From Panulirus ornatus (Eukaryota > Arthropoda > Malacostraca > Decapoda > Palinuridae): a DNA stretch of 64,000 bases. Position 1 is the first letter of the stretch; each line of letters opens with the position of its first letter. A model generated the notes under the pieces. It was not told the origin of the DNA and searched no databases. It saw only the letters and a list, made by a program, of their open reading frames with translations. Below, piece by piece: positions 41,601-48,111 of the stretch. The stretch covers positions 21,882,929-21,946,928 of the forward strand of contig NC_092279.1 in assembly GCF_036320965.1 (NCBI RefSeq), in the 5' to 3' direction. The translations under genes and the position numbers were made by a program.

Positions 41601-44600
41601 GTGCTGTCAGTGGATTGAATCAGGGCATGTGAAGCGTCTGGGGTAAACCATGGAAAGCTGTGTAGGTATGTATATTTGCGTGTGTGGACGTATGTATATA
41701 CATGTGTATGGGGGTGGGTTGGGCCATTTCTTTCGTCTGTTTCCTTGCGCTACCTCGCAAACGCGGGAGACAGCGGCAAAAAAAAAATAAATTTTATATC
41801 AACTTTCAACTTTTTCCTTTCTCACACCCATACTGAGAATGCTCAGGCACCTGCTTCTGCAGTTTCTCACTTGAAACTGCCACAGTGTACTACCTGCTTC
41901 TCTCTCCAATACGCTTGCACTCACCTCTGTCTCTTCCCTGTCCACAACAAACTAAATGACCATGGTGATATAACATACCCAAGCTGTGACTCTCCTTCAC
42001 TTGGAATCACACACTTCCTTTTTTCATACTCTCATACATACCTTACTCTTTCAATAAAAACTCCTCAATTCTTATTGTAGCTTTCCTCATACTCAATATA
42101 TTTGCAACACCTTTCACAAAGCATCTCTATAATTCCAGTCAGATGCTTTAGCCAGATCCATAAACACCACATACAAGTCTGTCTGTTTCTGTACTTATTT
42201 CTTTCATAATTCTTCAAAGCAAACACGTGATCCACACATCCTTTATCACTTCTACAGCCACAGTGTTCCTCCCCAGTAGGAAGCTCTGTTCATGTCATTA
42301 CCTTCTCAATCACTTTCTCTCATACAGCTTAATAGGTATACCTGACAAACTTATTGATGCGTCTGTAATTTGAGTATTTACTTGTGACCCCCTTACCTTT
42401 ATACAATGGCACTATACAGGCATTCACCATTTCTACAAACCGTACATACACTGTAACCATCACTAACCACTCAACAACACAGTCAACCCCATTCTTTAGA
42501 AATTTAACTGCAATGCCTTCCACTCCACCCTCTTTGATGCACTTCATATTATACAGGACTGTTACAGTTTCTTCCCTTTACACTACACCACTCTCTTTTT
42601 GCATACTTCCACATCCAAAACATCCTACGTCTGCCACTCTTTTATTGTCAAACATTAAGTAATCTTTCAAAATATCTGGTTTCTGCTTTTTACCACTTCC
42701 CCATTTGTTCCTTTCACCAGTCTTCCCATTTGTTCTTTCTTTTTCCCATGCTGTTGACCTTCCAAAACATTTTCTTATCATTCCTGAATGTTTGCTTCCA
42801 AAATATTTCCTAATTGGAGTTTGCTGATATTCACCTACTCTCATTTGCCCTCCTTTTCATCCTGTACCTTCCTTGCAACCTGAGACACTTTCTCCTTTAC
42901 ACTTTCCAGTCACTTGCACTGCTTCTTTGCAAATAATACCCATAGATTTCTCCTTTCTCTATTTGAGACGTGATGTTTTTATAGCTACAATGGGAGATTG
43001 CTGGTGACATATATGGATAAGGGGTGGAATAAGAATGGAACCATTACATCGTCAGTTGACAGTATTAGTAGTGAATCTGTGCATTATCATTTGATGATTA
43101 TAGCAGTTAGAGAGCTGATTCAAAGATGGTACACAGATATAGCAGTAATATACTATAATCAATTCCAATCCAAAAAGGATCTCGGCATGAATAGATTTCA
43201 GGACACAGCTGCTGCTAGCTGTGTTGATAGTGTTTGAACAACATTTTCAACCCAGTCATCTCACACTGTTGGCAGTCAGTTAGTCCAACTTGTTCACATG
43301 ATTATACTGACTGTACAGATCTGTGGTGTACTCATTACCAGGGGGCTTCTTTAAAGATTCAGGTTGTGATCTAATCCACACGTGAAACTGTCACATTAAA
43401 CTCTTGTGTCACCAAGACAACAGCATTCTTCCCCGAGTGGTGAATAATATGCTTGCAATACTTTTAATAGCACTACAATTTAGATATTGTTTCTGTGTAA
43501 CATATTACTTACCAGAAATAATTGGAGTACAATGAAATAATTATTAGATACTGGTATTGTAAGCACCTCTTTATCATCCACCACTTCAGAGGAGGTTGAA
43601 CAGCTCATTTGAGGATGATCTTGCTGCCCTGTCCAGAACTTAAACACAGGCTGAAAATGTGCAATTTCATCTGGACAAGATGTTTTCAAGTTTGTGGGAG
43701 AGGATAACCTTTGCCACCCCCTTGAAGGAGTTCTCAAAAGGAATGCACATCAGAGATATAGAGAGATAGGATAACCTCTGTCATGGTCAGCACAACTGAA
43801 GGCTTCCCAGCTGACAAAGCAATACTGGTGTATCAAATCTGAGATTTTCATTTTCCATTTTATGGTGTGGAAAGATCAAGTTGTGATTTGTGCCAGCCCC
43901 ACTGATTCTAGGTGTGCTTAGTGATATGATGATACAGGAAATTTTTTACTGTGCAGGCTAAGATATTTTTGGTTTTGTGAAAGTCTAAAGTCTCCCTGTC
44001 ATTTTCTTTATAATTGAAATCCCACATTATTAGGACATGATCATGTATCAGGAGTGCATGTTTTATTGCTTCTTGCATCCCATGGACCTTTTTGAGATTA
44101 GGTGCATTGGAACCATTTTGTATGCAGCATCCCATGGACCTTTTTGAGATTAGGTGCATTGAAACCATTTTGTATACAGAGATAGTTTGACTAGAAACAC
44201 TGGTTTCACTTCAATTGACTCAGTTTAGTGTGCATTATCAAAAAGTAAAAAGCTTTTATGTAAGTGTAGAAGTTCATGTTTCTCTTTAACATACTGGGTT
44301 GAGAATGTGTACAGGTGGTTTTAGGGGTGATAAACTTACAGTGCTCTTTGATAACAGTTATTCATATATTTTTTTTTTTTTTTGTCACTGTCTCCCGCGT
44401 TTGCGAGGTAGCGCAAGGAAACAGACGAAAGAAATGGCCCAACCCACCCCCATACACATGTATATACATACGTCCACACATGCAAATATACATACCTACA
44501 CAGCTTTCCATGGTTTACCCCAGATTCTTCACATGCCCTGATTCAATCCACTGACAGCACGTCAACCCCGGTATACCACATCGATCTAATTCACTCTATT

Positions 44601-47600
44601 CCTTGCCCTCCTTTCACCCTCCTGCATGTTCAGGCCCCGATCACACAAAATCTTTTTCACTCCATCTTTCCACCTCCAATTTGGTCTCCCACTTCTCCTC
44701 ATTCCCTATACCTCCGACACATATATCCTCTTGGTCAATCTTTCCTCACTCATTCTCTCCATGTGCCCAAACCATTTCAAAACACCATCTTCTGCTCTCT
44801 CAACCACGCTCTTTTTATTTCCACACATCTCTCTTACCCTTACGTTACTTACTCGATCAAACCACCTCACACCACACATTGTCCTCAAACATCTCATATC
44901 CAGCACATCCATCCTCCTGCGCACAACTCTATCCATAGCCCACGCCTCGCAACCATACAACATTGTTGGAACCACTATTCCTTCAAACATACCCATTTTT
45001 GCTTTCCGAGATAATGTTCTCGACTTCCACACATTCTTCAAGGCTCCCAGGATTTTCGCCCCCTCCCCCACCCTATGATCCACTTCCGCTTCCATGGTTC
45101 CATCCGCTGCCAGATCCACTCCCAGATATCTAAAACACTTCACTTCCTCCAGTTTTTCTCCATTCAAACTTACCTCCCAATTGACTTGACCCTCAACCCT
45201 ACTGGACCTAATAACCTTGCTCTTATTCACATTTACTCTTAACTTTCTTCTTTCACACACTTTACCAAACTCAGTCACCAGCTTCTGCAGTTTCTCACAT
45301 GAATCAGCCACCAGCACTGTATCATCAGCGAACAACAACTGACTCACTTCCCAAGCTCTCTCATCCCCAACAGACTTCATACTTGCCCCTCTTTCCAAAA
45401 CTCTTGCATTCACCTCCCTAACAACCCCATCCATAAACAAATTAAACAACCATGGAGACATCACACACCCCTTCCGCAAACCTACATTCACTGAGAACCA
45501 ATCACTTTCCTCTCTTCCTACACGTACACATGCCTTACATCCTCGATAAAAACTTTTCACTGCTTCTAACAACTTGCCTCCCACACCATATATTCTTAAT
45601 ACCTTCCACAGAGCATCTCTATCAACTCTATCATATGCCTTCTCCAGATCCATAAATGCTACATACAAATCCATTTGCTTTTCTAAGTATTTCTCACATA
45701 CATTCTTCAAAGCAAACACCTGATCCACACATCCTCTACCACTTCTGAAACCACACTGCTCTTCCCCAGTCTGATGCTCTGTACATGCCTTCACCCTCTC
45801 AATTAATACCCTCCCATATAATTTACCAGGAATACTCAATAGACTTATACCTCTGTAATTTGAGCACTCACTCTTATCCCCTTTGCCTTTGTACTATGGC
45901 ACTATGCACGCATTCCGCCAATCCTCAGGCACCTCACCATGAGTCATACATACATTAAATAACCTTACCAACCAGTCAATAATACAGTCACCCCCTTTTT
46001 TAATAAATTCCACTGCGATACCATCCAAACCTGCTGCCTTGCCGGCTTTCATCTTCCGCAAAGCTTTTACTTCCTCTTCTCTGTTTACCAAATCATTTTC
46101 CCTAACCCTCTCACTTTGCACACCACCTCGACCAAAACACCCTATATCTGCCACTCTATCATCAAACACATTCAACAAACCTTCAAAATACTCACTCCAT
46201 CTCCTTCTCACATCACCACTACTTATATTCATATATAAGTTTTACATTCTCTCCATTGTAGTCTCAAGAGAAAAATAAATGCATATTTATGTATATTTAA
46301 TTTTTTGGTGTTTAACTGTAGTGACCAGTGAAATAACTATGTTTCACTAGCTTCCCAAAACACTGACATAAGTTTAAAATATGAAATTTTTCTATCTCTG
46401 CCAAAGCATGTTAATTTGTTTCAGCAAGTCAAATTCTATTGAATGTATTGCTGTCAGCTGTTCTCTGTTATCGAATATCATGAATGTTATTAAAAAAAGT
46501 TGCCACTCTTATGATAAATTGCAAAACTTATATTTAGTTGTATTAGAATATTTATGATTTAATTTTACATCCAAATGAGTCAGAAATCTGTAATGACTCT
46601 AAGATATGGTGCATTTTTACATACACCTTTTGTGTTGAGCTTTTCATCATATTTTAACAAGTTCATCATTCACCCCCATGAACTAATCTTGGCTACACAC
46701 TTGTATATACCTAACCCACCCCCACGGAATTAGAAATGGAATTAATGATATTTTGATATATCGATAAATAGACAGATCTTTAACTCCATTCTTAGTTAAA
46801 CATGGTGGATCTAGTGTATACAGTTTCCAACTTCTTCAGTGTACATCCAGTGTACCAAAGACTACAAAGGCTTCCAGAATGCTATAATCTTGTAAGTTTT
46901 CCACTTTGATATCAAGTAAGTTGATTCAACAGACCAGACTTACACCTTCAGTCTTCACCACAAAATACCTCTGTTGCATATATAGTAATTAATTTCCCCC
47001 CAAACTAAACACATGAATAATTGCAAATTTCAATTGCAGGGAATGTCCAACAACAAGGTGCTGGAACATGTAAGAGCAGGAAACACTATCTCCATTCCCA
47101 AAGGTGTAAAACCTCAACTGTAAGTGTTAAAATATTATGTTTTAGTCATATTCCTTTTGCACTTTGTATACAGACATACACCTATACTTTTTTAGATTGG
47201 CAGCAGGAGAATGTTATATGATGGTATAGAATTTTGATGGAATTCATGAGCATATAGGGTAAAAAAGGGCTTGACAAAGATTAGTGTTTCCTGTTTCCTG
47301 CACTTTGATTTTAAATGGTTTTCATAAGTACTAAAAACTTGTCTCAAGATGATGTAAACACTGAAAGAGTATGGCATAGGCACAAAGGGTATAGACTGAC
47401 AATTACATAAAATGTTTTATAGATGAAATCCCTTGAACTATTGTACAGTTAATAATTTAGATTGTTTGTTATGCTTATTGCTTAATTTGTAGGTTTTGCT
47501 TTTTACATGTGATTGTGCAGTTCATTGTTATTAACTGTATGCTGAAAACCATTAAATTTTTCAGTGAGCGTCTTCTGTTAAGTTGTTGGAGTAGAAATCC

Positions 47601-48111
47601 ACTCGATCGACCTACATTCAATGAAATGATGGAAACATTGATAGCATGGCCTCGCCTCATCACTCCATGCTTAGAGGTTCCATCGGCTGCAGTTCAGATG
47701 AATGATACAGACTCATTAGAGATTGTTTTGTCAACTGATCAGCAATGTCGCAGAAGTTCAGCACCTAATACTCGTTTCCCAGGTACTCGAGTACGCCAGC
47801 CATCGGGCAATGAAACTCTTTTGAATACCACCGCCTTTCAACTCAATAATTTCTCTCGCACTCCTAATACCAATATGTCATATCCCACAAACACCTCTAT
47901 ACTATCCACACCAACTTCTGTGATTCCTCCCTCCACATTTAATTCACCAAACTGGAACCGTGCCCCTCAAGAGAATGGAGGTGGACCCTCTGTTGAACCT
48001 TTGTTGCCTCGGAATGGTGATGCATATATGACACGCTATGTTTGTCTACAACGCACCAAATCTGGGGAGAATAGTGATTTAGATTCTCCTTCTAATATGA
48101 CAGCTGTGTGA
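8818..48111 (+). CDS. VKR: Venus kinase receptor (22-exon receptor tyrosine kinase gene)
   Basis: The span includes introns; exons are listed separately. Seen: 22 exons with splice sites keep one frame of 1370 codons plus stop. In order: signal peptide (hydrophobic about 34-52, ending HHAEAQ), OpuAC-like binding-protein module (about 57-430), GABA-B-like Venus flytrap (about 436-845), one TM helix (about 888-912, followed by YKKR), tyrosine kinase (about 946-1215: GEGAFG, VAVK with K978, HRD with D1083, DFG at 1101-1103, VRWMSPE) and a Ser/Thr/Asn-rich tail. Known: VKRs join a Venus flytrap to a tyrosine kinase in invertebrates; a mosquito VKR mediates ovary ecdysteroidogenic hormone (neuroparsin) signalling and a schistosome VKR responds to L-arginine. 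Inferred: a single-pass plasma-membrane receptor with reproductive or endocrine roles; the ligand is unknown here. The kinase has all catalytic residues and looks active. The start is the only in-frame Met before the signal peptide. Confidence 0.93.
9793..9911 (+). CDS. VKR: VKR coding exon 2: start of OpuAC-like module, GC donor
   Basis: Residues 68-107, after acceptor ttttttcttacag. The end of the exon forms a helix ([13 protein letters not shown]) that continues into [10 protein letters not shown] of exon 3, the usual helix-then-Leu-Gly-Tyr-strand start of glycine-betaine-type binding proteins. The donor that gives this join is GC (gag|gctagt at 9912). A GT donor at 9894 would also keep frame but would cut out six residues of the helix. 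Confidence 0.75.
9955..10375 (+). mobile_element. LINE-B fragment in VKR intron 2
   Basis: Degenerate relative of the LINE-A reverse-transcriptase C-terminus: [20 protein letters not shown] and similar blocks are still recognisable by comparison with 7620-7960. Many stops; no function. Confidence 0.7.
10395..11150 (+). mobile_element. Jockey-like LINE 3' fragment in VKR intron 2
   Basis: Shares blocks in the same order with 4640-5365 (for example 'ccctaaactacccttcacttagctggtcatcc' region against 4670-4700, and the 'aaagacactgaacacttactc' region at 10993 against 5250). Contains an open frame of 86 codons at 10562-10822 that is a remnant. Confidence 0.65.
11377..11471 (+). CDS. VKR: VKR coding exon 3: OpuAC-like module
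   Basis: Residues 108-139, acceptor tttccacag, donor agcag|gtacac, phase 2. It carries the EEGLGY-strand motif and a helix ([15 protein letters not shown]) as in periplasmic betaine-binding proteins. Confidence 0.88.
12828..12930. repeat. Three-unit tandem repeat, 35-base period
   Basis: The block ttgctgggtttgtggaagta recurs with variation at 12837, 12872 and 12907 anchor positions, spaced 35 bases apart. Confidence 0.75.
13091..13330. repeat. Two tandem units of 120 bases
   Basis: Both units run from an 'atacagtg..acacctctgtcgg' block (second half at 13111 and 13231) to 'aaaactgtggttggtgatat'. The 120-base period is a multiple of three, so overlapping open frames on both strands repeat a 40-residue block. 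No gene is inferred. Confidence 0.85.
15115..15237 (+). CDS. VKR: VKR coding exon 4: OpuAC-like module with LEVWLPP motif
   Basis: Residues 139-180, acceptor tttactggcag, donor agcag|gtgaga, phase 2. Contains [11 protein letters not shown] (W156), which matches the conserved 'evWlp' strand of OpuAC/ProX-type binding proteins, where the Trp usually helps line the ligand cage. A Ser/Thr/Asp-rich, presumably surface loop follows. Confidence 0.88.
15238..16731. other. VKR intron 4
   Basis: 1.5 kb, AT-rich. Contains the LINE-B fragment at 16280-16490; otherwise nothing recognised. Confidence 0.6.
16280..16490 (-). mobile_element. LINE-B 3' coding fragment in intron 4
   Basis: The - strand reads [15 protein letters not shown] ... 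[21 protein letters not shown], clearly the last 60 codons of the LINE-A/B reverse-transcriptase ORF, diverged. Confidence 0.8.
16732..16887 (+). CDS. VKR: VKR coding exon 5: OpuAC-like module with GWYV motif
   Basis: Residues 180-232, acceptor ctctcctcag, donor gatgg|gtaagt, phase 2. FGWYVSN (W183) and the later [12 protein letters not shown] match the 'gWyVp ... elFa.pe' order of glycine-betaine-binding proteins. Confidence 0.9.
18030..18127 (+). CDS. VKR: VKR coding exon 6: Cys-rich insert
   Basis: Residues 232-265, acceptor tgttctttacag, donor ttca|gtaagt, phase 1. Four cysteines occur within about 25 residues ([18 protein letters not shown]), fitting disulfide bonds in a secreted domain and not found in typical bacterial relatives. 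Confidence 0.9.
18235..18533 (+). CDS. VKR: VKR coding exon 7: second lobe of OpuAC-like module
   Basis: Residues 265-364, acceptor cctgttgcag, donor gttgag|gtaatt, phase 0. [11 protein letters not shown] (W310, W311) parallels the 'pvv.yyWtPhwl' signature of OpuAC-type proteins. Three further cysteines (297, SFPSC, YLCNYE) are present. Confidence 0.92.
18682..18973 (+). CDS. VKR: VKR coding exon 8: OpuAC-like C-terminus and first Venus flytrap strand
   Basis: Residues 365-462, acceptor tatcattttag, donor tttttg|gtatgt, phase 1. [25 protein letters not shown] resembles the last helix (A.~W...n...Wl) of betaine-binding proteins; [12 protein letters not shown] then opens the GABA-B-type Venus flytrap domain, so the domain border (about residue 430-436) is inside this exon. 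Confidence 0.92.
19139..19324 (+). CDS. VKR: VKR coding exon 9: Venus flytrap lobe 1
   Basis: Residues 462-524, acceptor tattctttcag, donor cttg|gttagt, phase 1. [12 protein letters not shown] and the later QMIGVLG strand match the first helix and third strand of class C GPCR/GABA-B extracellular domains. Confidence 0.93.
20440..21381 (-). mobile_element. LINE-A copy 2 (antisense in intron 9)
   Basis: On the - strand an intact 238-codon frame (20654-21370) covers the reverse-transcriptase C-terminal part from MTEFGKV to VVYRG, followed by the 3' UTR, hairpin module (about 20466-20530) and a 26-base poly(T) on the + strand. The 5' end is cut inside the codons after FADD. CAGGAATT lies on both sides (20432-20439 and 21380-21387), an apparent target-site duplication overlapping the element end by about three bases. 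Confidence 0.93.
22080..23345 (+). mobile_element. CR1-like LINE, degenerate
   Basis: From [10 protein letters not shown] (end of the endonuclease, about 22160) through a basic linker (22222-22473) to [37 protein letters not shown] and [15 protein letters not shown] of the reverse transcriptase (22854-23114). Internal stops and an A11 slip near 23037 show it is inactive. It points in the gene's direction. Confidence 0.85.
24222..24375 (+). CDS. VKR: VKR coding exon 10: Venus flytrap ligand-pocket segment
   Basis: Residues 524-575, acceptor gtttttttcag, donor tatgg|gtaagt, phase 2. [16 protein letters not shown] (C527-S528) aligns with the GPGCSSV segment of GABA-B receptors, where a Ser contacts the ligand amino-acid group. 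VVLSYSAEG and YPYFFRTIP also match that family. Confidence 0.95.
24499..24670 (+). CDS. VKR: VKR coding exon 11: Venus flytrap hinge and lobe 2
   Basis: Residues 575-632, acceptor ttatccatcag, donor acagat|gtaagt, phase 0. [16 protein letters not shown] is the 'FGWK.VA.L' helix-strand of the family. Confidence 0.94.
25289..25513 (+). CDS. VKR: VKR coding exon 12: Venus flytrap lobe 2
   Basis: Residues 633-707, acceptor ttctcctgcag, donor ctagag|gtgggt, phase 0. [18 protein letters not shown] is the 'lk....riii..~' strand; [15 protein letters not shown] is the 'yvW~l.~w....W' stretch of GABA-B-like domains. Confidence 0.94.
25514..27703. other. VKR intron 12
   Basis: 2.2 kb of AT-rich sequence. 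I recognise no mobile element or RNA gene. Confidence 0.5.
27704..27810 (+). CDS. VKR: VKR coding exon 13: Venus flytrap lobe 2
   Basis: Residues 708-743, acceptor ttatattgcag, donor cagag|gtgagg, phase 2. Short exon with [12 protein letters not shown], the helix before the YDAVW segment. Confidence 0.92.
28375..29310 (+). mobile_element. LINE-B copy in VKR intron 13
   Basis: Aligns by eye in order with LINE-A: 'tgtgtagtcttgtggaaggt' (LWKV block), 'gtgcaagtaggaagggagga' (VRVGREE), 'cttgctttttgcaaatgac' (LLFAND, catalytic DD lost) and 'gaatggaggagggtgaacttgttgg' (RRRVDLLE). Frames are broken throughout. Confidence 0.8.
29833..29964 (+). CDS. VKR: VKR coding exon 14: Venus flytrap YDAVW helix
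   Basis: Residues 743-787, acceptor ttacttatttcag, donor atcaa|gtaagt, phase 2. [20 protein letters not shown] is a hallmark of ANF-receptor/GABA-B-type ligand-binding domains. Confidence 0.95.
30290..30560 (-). mobile_element. CR1-like LINE fragment in VKR intron 14
   Basis: The - strand at about 30305-30362 reads [19 protein letters not shown], a typical reverse-transcriptase 'LDl.KAFDtv.H..Ll.KL' block, with the preceding part also recognisable. Confidence 0.7.
31096..31284 (+). CDS. VKR: VKR coding exon 15: end of Venus flytrap
   Basis: Residues 787-850, acceptor ccctgtttcag, donor ggcat|gtaagt, phase 2. [18 protein letters not shown] matches the 'F.GvsG.v.F...G.R' closing motif of the family. 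Confidence 0.95.
31435..32660 (+). mobile_element. LINE-B copy in intron 15
   Basis: Starts at the same [16 protein letters not shown] block where LINE-A copy 1 starts. The catalytic motif reads FAND instead of FADD; a deletion after ALVADS removes part of the next block, and frames are broken. Its 3' UTR differs from LINE-A: it carries 'ggcctggatgtggttagggaactgtggttttggtgcatta', marking a separate subfamily also seen (reverse) at 50700-50810. Confidence 0.85.
32690..33020 (-). mobile_element. LINE endonuclease fragment (CR1-like)
   Basis: The - strand at about 32920-33010 reads [20 protein letters not shown] then SDHYIIE, the 'lvfTn......gfSDH..i' motif of APE-type endonucleases in CR1-like LINEs. 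Confidence 0.65.
33050..33365 (+). mobile_element. LINE-B 3' end fragment
   Basis: Contains diverged 'gaatgaactaaatcaatgtggta', 'ggttaaaccatggcatatgaagc' and 'agttttggtgtattatacatgaca' blocks in LINE-B order. It ends about 47 bases before exon 16. Confidence 0.65.
33412..33609 (+). CDS. VKR: VKR coding exon 16: juxtamembrane and transmembrane helix
   Basis: Residues 850-916, acceptor ttatccacag, donor aagag|gtaagc, phase 2. After two cysteines (CLFD, SCDV) comes one long hydrophobic helix, about 888-912, followed by basic YKKR. This sets the extracellular part N-terminal and the kinase inside. Confidence 0.95.
33735..34075 (+). CDS. VKR: VKR coding exon 17: kinase N-lobe
   Basis: Residues 916-1030, acceptor attattgcag, donor tatg|gtaagt, phase 1. 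Glycine loop GEGAFGTV (952-959), VAVK lysine (K978), helix-C region FLGEAEMM (likely partner E995) and hinge IMEFMLYG are all intact. Confidence 0.96.
34076..35351. other. VKR intron 17
   Basis: 1.3 kb. Two short relics of the LINE/SINE 3' hairpin module are recognisable (about 34113-34135 and 34750-34795, - orientation); the rest is unassigned. Confidence 0.45.
35352..35508 (+). CDS. VKR: VKR coding exon 18: kinase helices D-E
   Basis: Residues 1030-1082, acceptor ccacttaacag, donor cacag|gtgaaa, phase 2. [10 protein letters not shown] follows the hinge, then an acidic insert (HTEEDEVSS), then the helix E that ends at Y-V-H of the catalytic loop. The HRD arginine codon is split by the intron. 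Confidence 0.95.
35509..36505. other. VKR intron 18
   Basis: 1.0 kb, AT-rich, with an A13 run near 35951. Nothing else recognised. Confidence 0.5.
36506..36618 (+). CDS. VKR: VKR coding exon 19: catalytic and activation loops
   Basis: Residues 1082-1120, acceptor tctacaacag, donor cgag|gtaagg, phase 1. [11 protein letters not shown] carries the catalytic Asp (D1083) and Asn (N1088). The usual second Ala of RTK HRDLAARN is Cys here. DFG is at 1101-1103 and MYESDYYR supplies three activation-loop tyrosines (1109, 1113, 1114) in the insulin-receptor-like Y...YY spacing. Confidence 0.96.
36775..37285. repeat. Unknown dispersed repeat (family C), copy 1
   Basis: Shares a long block with 58795-59045, including 'gtagctgtcctttttttctgcctcac' and the 'gcattagcccttc..ttttgacaaaat' region. 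Within it a 'ggagcattaggtaggaa'-like unit repeats irregularly (36985-37130). No coding capacity seen. Confidence 0.7.
37286..38137 (-). mobile_element. LINE-A copy 3 (antisense in intron 19)
   Basis: An intact 238-codon frame on the - strand (37418-38134), with the hairpin module at about 37314-37360 and poly(T) 37286-37313 on the + strand. Its 5' break is within a few bases of the break of copy 2, and the 3' UTR is shortened by a deletion between the 'catacacatg' and 'ccttgattcaatcc' blocks. No clear target-site duplication found. Confidence 0.92.
38228..38250. repeat. (CA)n microsatellite
   Basis: About ten CA units next to the 5' side of LINE-A copy 3. Confidence 0.8.
38270..38370 (-). 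repeat. Possible tRNA-derived SINE remnant
   Basis: On the - strand 'gggtctgaatcctgggctt' (38321-38345 region) is close to a Pol III box B (GGTTCGAATCC). I could not identify a secure box A, so this is only a hint. Confidence 0.25.
38571..38607. repeat. Poly(A) run of 37 bases
   Basis: Uninterrupted A tract 47 bases before VKR exon 20. It may be the tail of a + strand retro-insertion or a slipped A-run. Confidence 0.95.
38655..38782 (+). CDS. VKR: VKR coding exon 20: substrate-binding part of kinase
   Basis: Residues 1120-1162, acceptor ttctttgctag, donor tttcag|gtaagt, phase 0. [11 protein letters not shown] and [16 protein letters not shown] are the tyrosine-kinase subdomain VIII-IX signatures. 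A 37-base poly(A) run ends only 47 bases upstream of the exon. Confidence 0.96.
38860..39525 (-). mobile_element. LINE-B copy in intron 20
   Basis: The + strand shows 'caaggtagcactaggaacaaagtaaaggcctcattc', 'ccagaactgcagcccc', then diverged reverse complements of the coding 3' half up to the 'aaacctaatagg' block, matching LINE-B in - orientation. Confidence 0.8.
39556..41788 (+). mobile_element. LINE-A copy 4 with inverted 5' half
   Basis: The 3' part (40551-41788, +) begins at [13 protein letters not shown] and runs to the hairpin module and A tail; FADD is present, RQG is RKG, and a one-base deletion near 41298 breaks the frame. The 5' part (39556-40550) is in the opposite direction: its - strand codes for EERDVFRES..., the pre-RT linker, [28 protein letters not shown] and ends in LEKAYDRV. 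The two parts are neighbours in the element with only about 12-15 bases missing between them. This head-to-head arrangement is the known product of twin priming during retrotransposition. Confidence 0.93.
42080..42970 (-). mobile_element. LINE-B 5' coding fragment in intron 20
   Basis: The - strand still shows [32 protein letters not shown] and SKYSNYRRI of the reverse-transcriptase N-terminal part, plus linker blocks up to 42960, all diverged from copy 5 (45900-46225). Confidence 0.85.
44075..44178. repeat. Tandem duplication, 52-base period
   Basis: 'gcatcccatggacctttttg' starts at 44075 and again at 44127; the two 52-base units differ at only a few positions, so the duplication looks recent. 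Confidence 0.95.
44370..46225 (-). mobile_element. LINE-A copy 5, 1.86 kb with 11-base target-site duplication
   Basis: Longest uninterrupted copy. The - strand has reverse transcriptase from the linker ([11 protein letters not shown], 46200) through FADD to the GRPNWRW region and 3' UTR; hairpin module about 44384-44430 and poly(T) at 44370-44383. TATTCATATAT flanks both ends (44359-44369 and 46226-46236). Two nonsense changes are visible by comparison with sister copies: near 45891 (Leu to stop after VP) and near 44708 (Glu to stop after SEV). RQG is RKG. Confidence 0.95.
46237..47039. other. 3' part of VKR intron 20
   Basis: AT-rich, unassigned; ends with the acceptor of exon 21. Confidence 0.4.
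47040..47119 (+). CDS. VKR: VKR coding exon 21: kinase C-lobe
   Basis: Residues 1163-1189, acceptor tttcaattgcag, donor caact|gtaagt, phase 2. [14 protein letters not shown] fits the 'G.sNe.Vl..v..G' helix between subdomains IX and XI. It follows an 8.3 kb intron full of LINE copies. Confidence 0.92.
47565..48111 (+). CDS. VKR: VKR terminal coding exon 22: kinase end and C-terminal tail
   Basis: Residues 1189-1370 and TGA at 48109-48111, acceptor ttaaatttttcag. [19 protein letters not shown] is subdomain XI of tyrosine kinases. The roughly 155-residue tail is rich in Ser, Thr, Asn and Pro, has few Tyr (for example [10 protein letters not shown]) and shows no further domain. It may hold docking sites for adaptors, which is inference only. 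Confidence 0.94.

Noticed and set aside
47509..48111. Separate 200-residue gene
   Set aside because: The first 18 codons are intron sequence; from 47565 on it is the last VKR exon.
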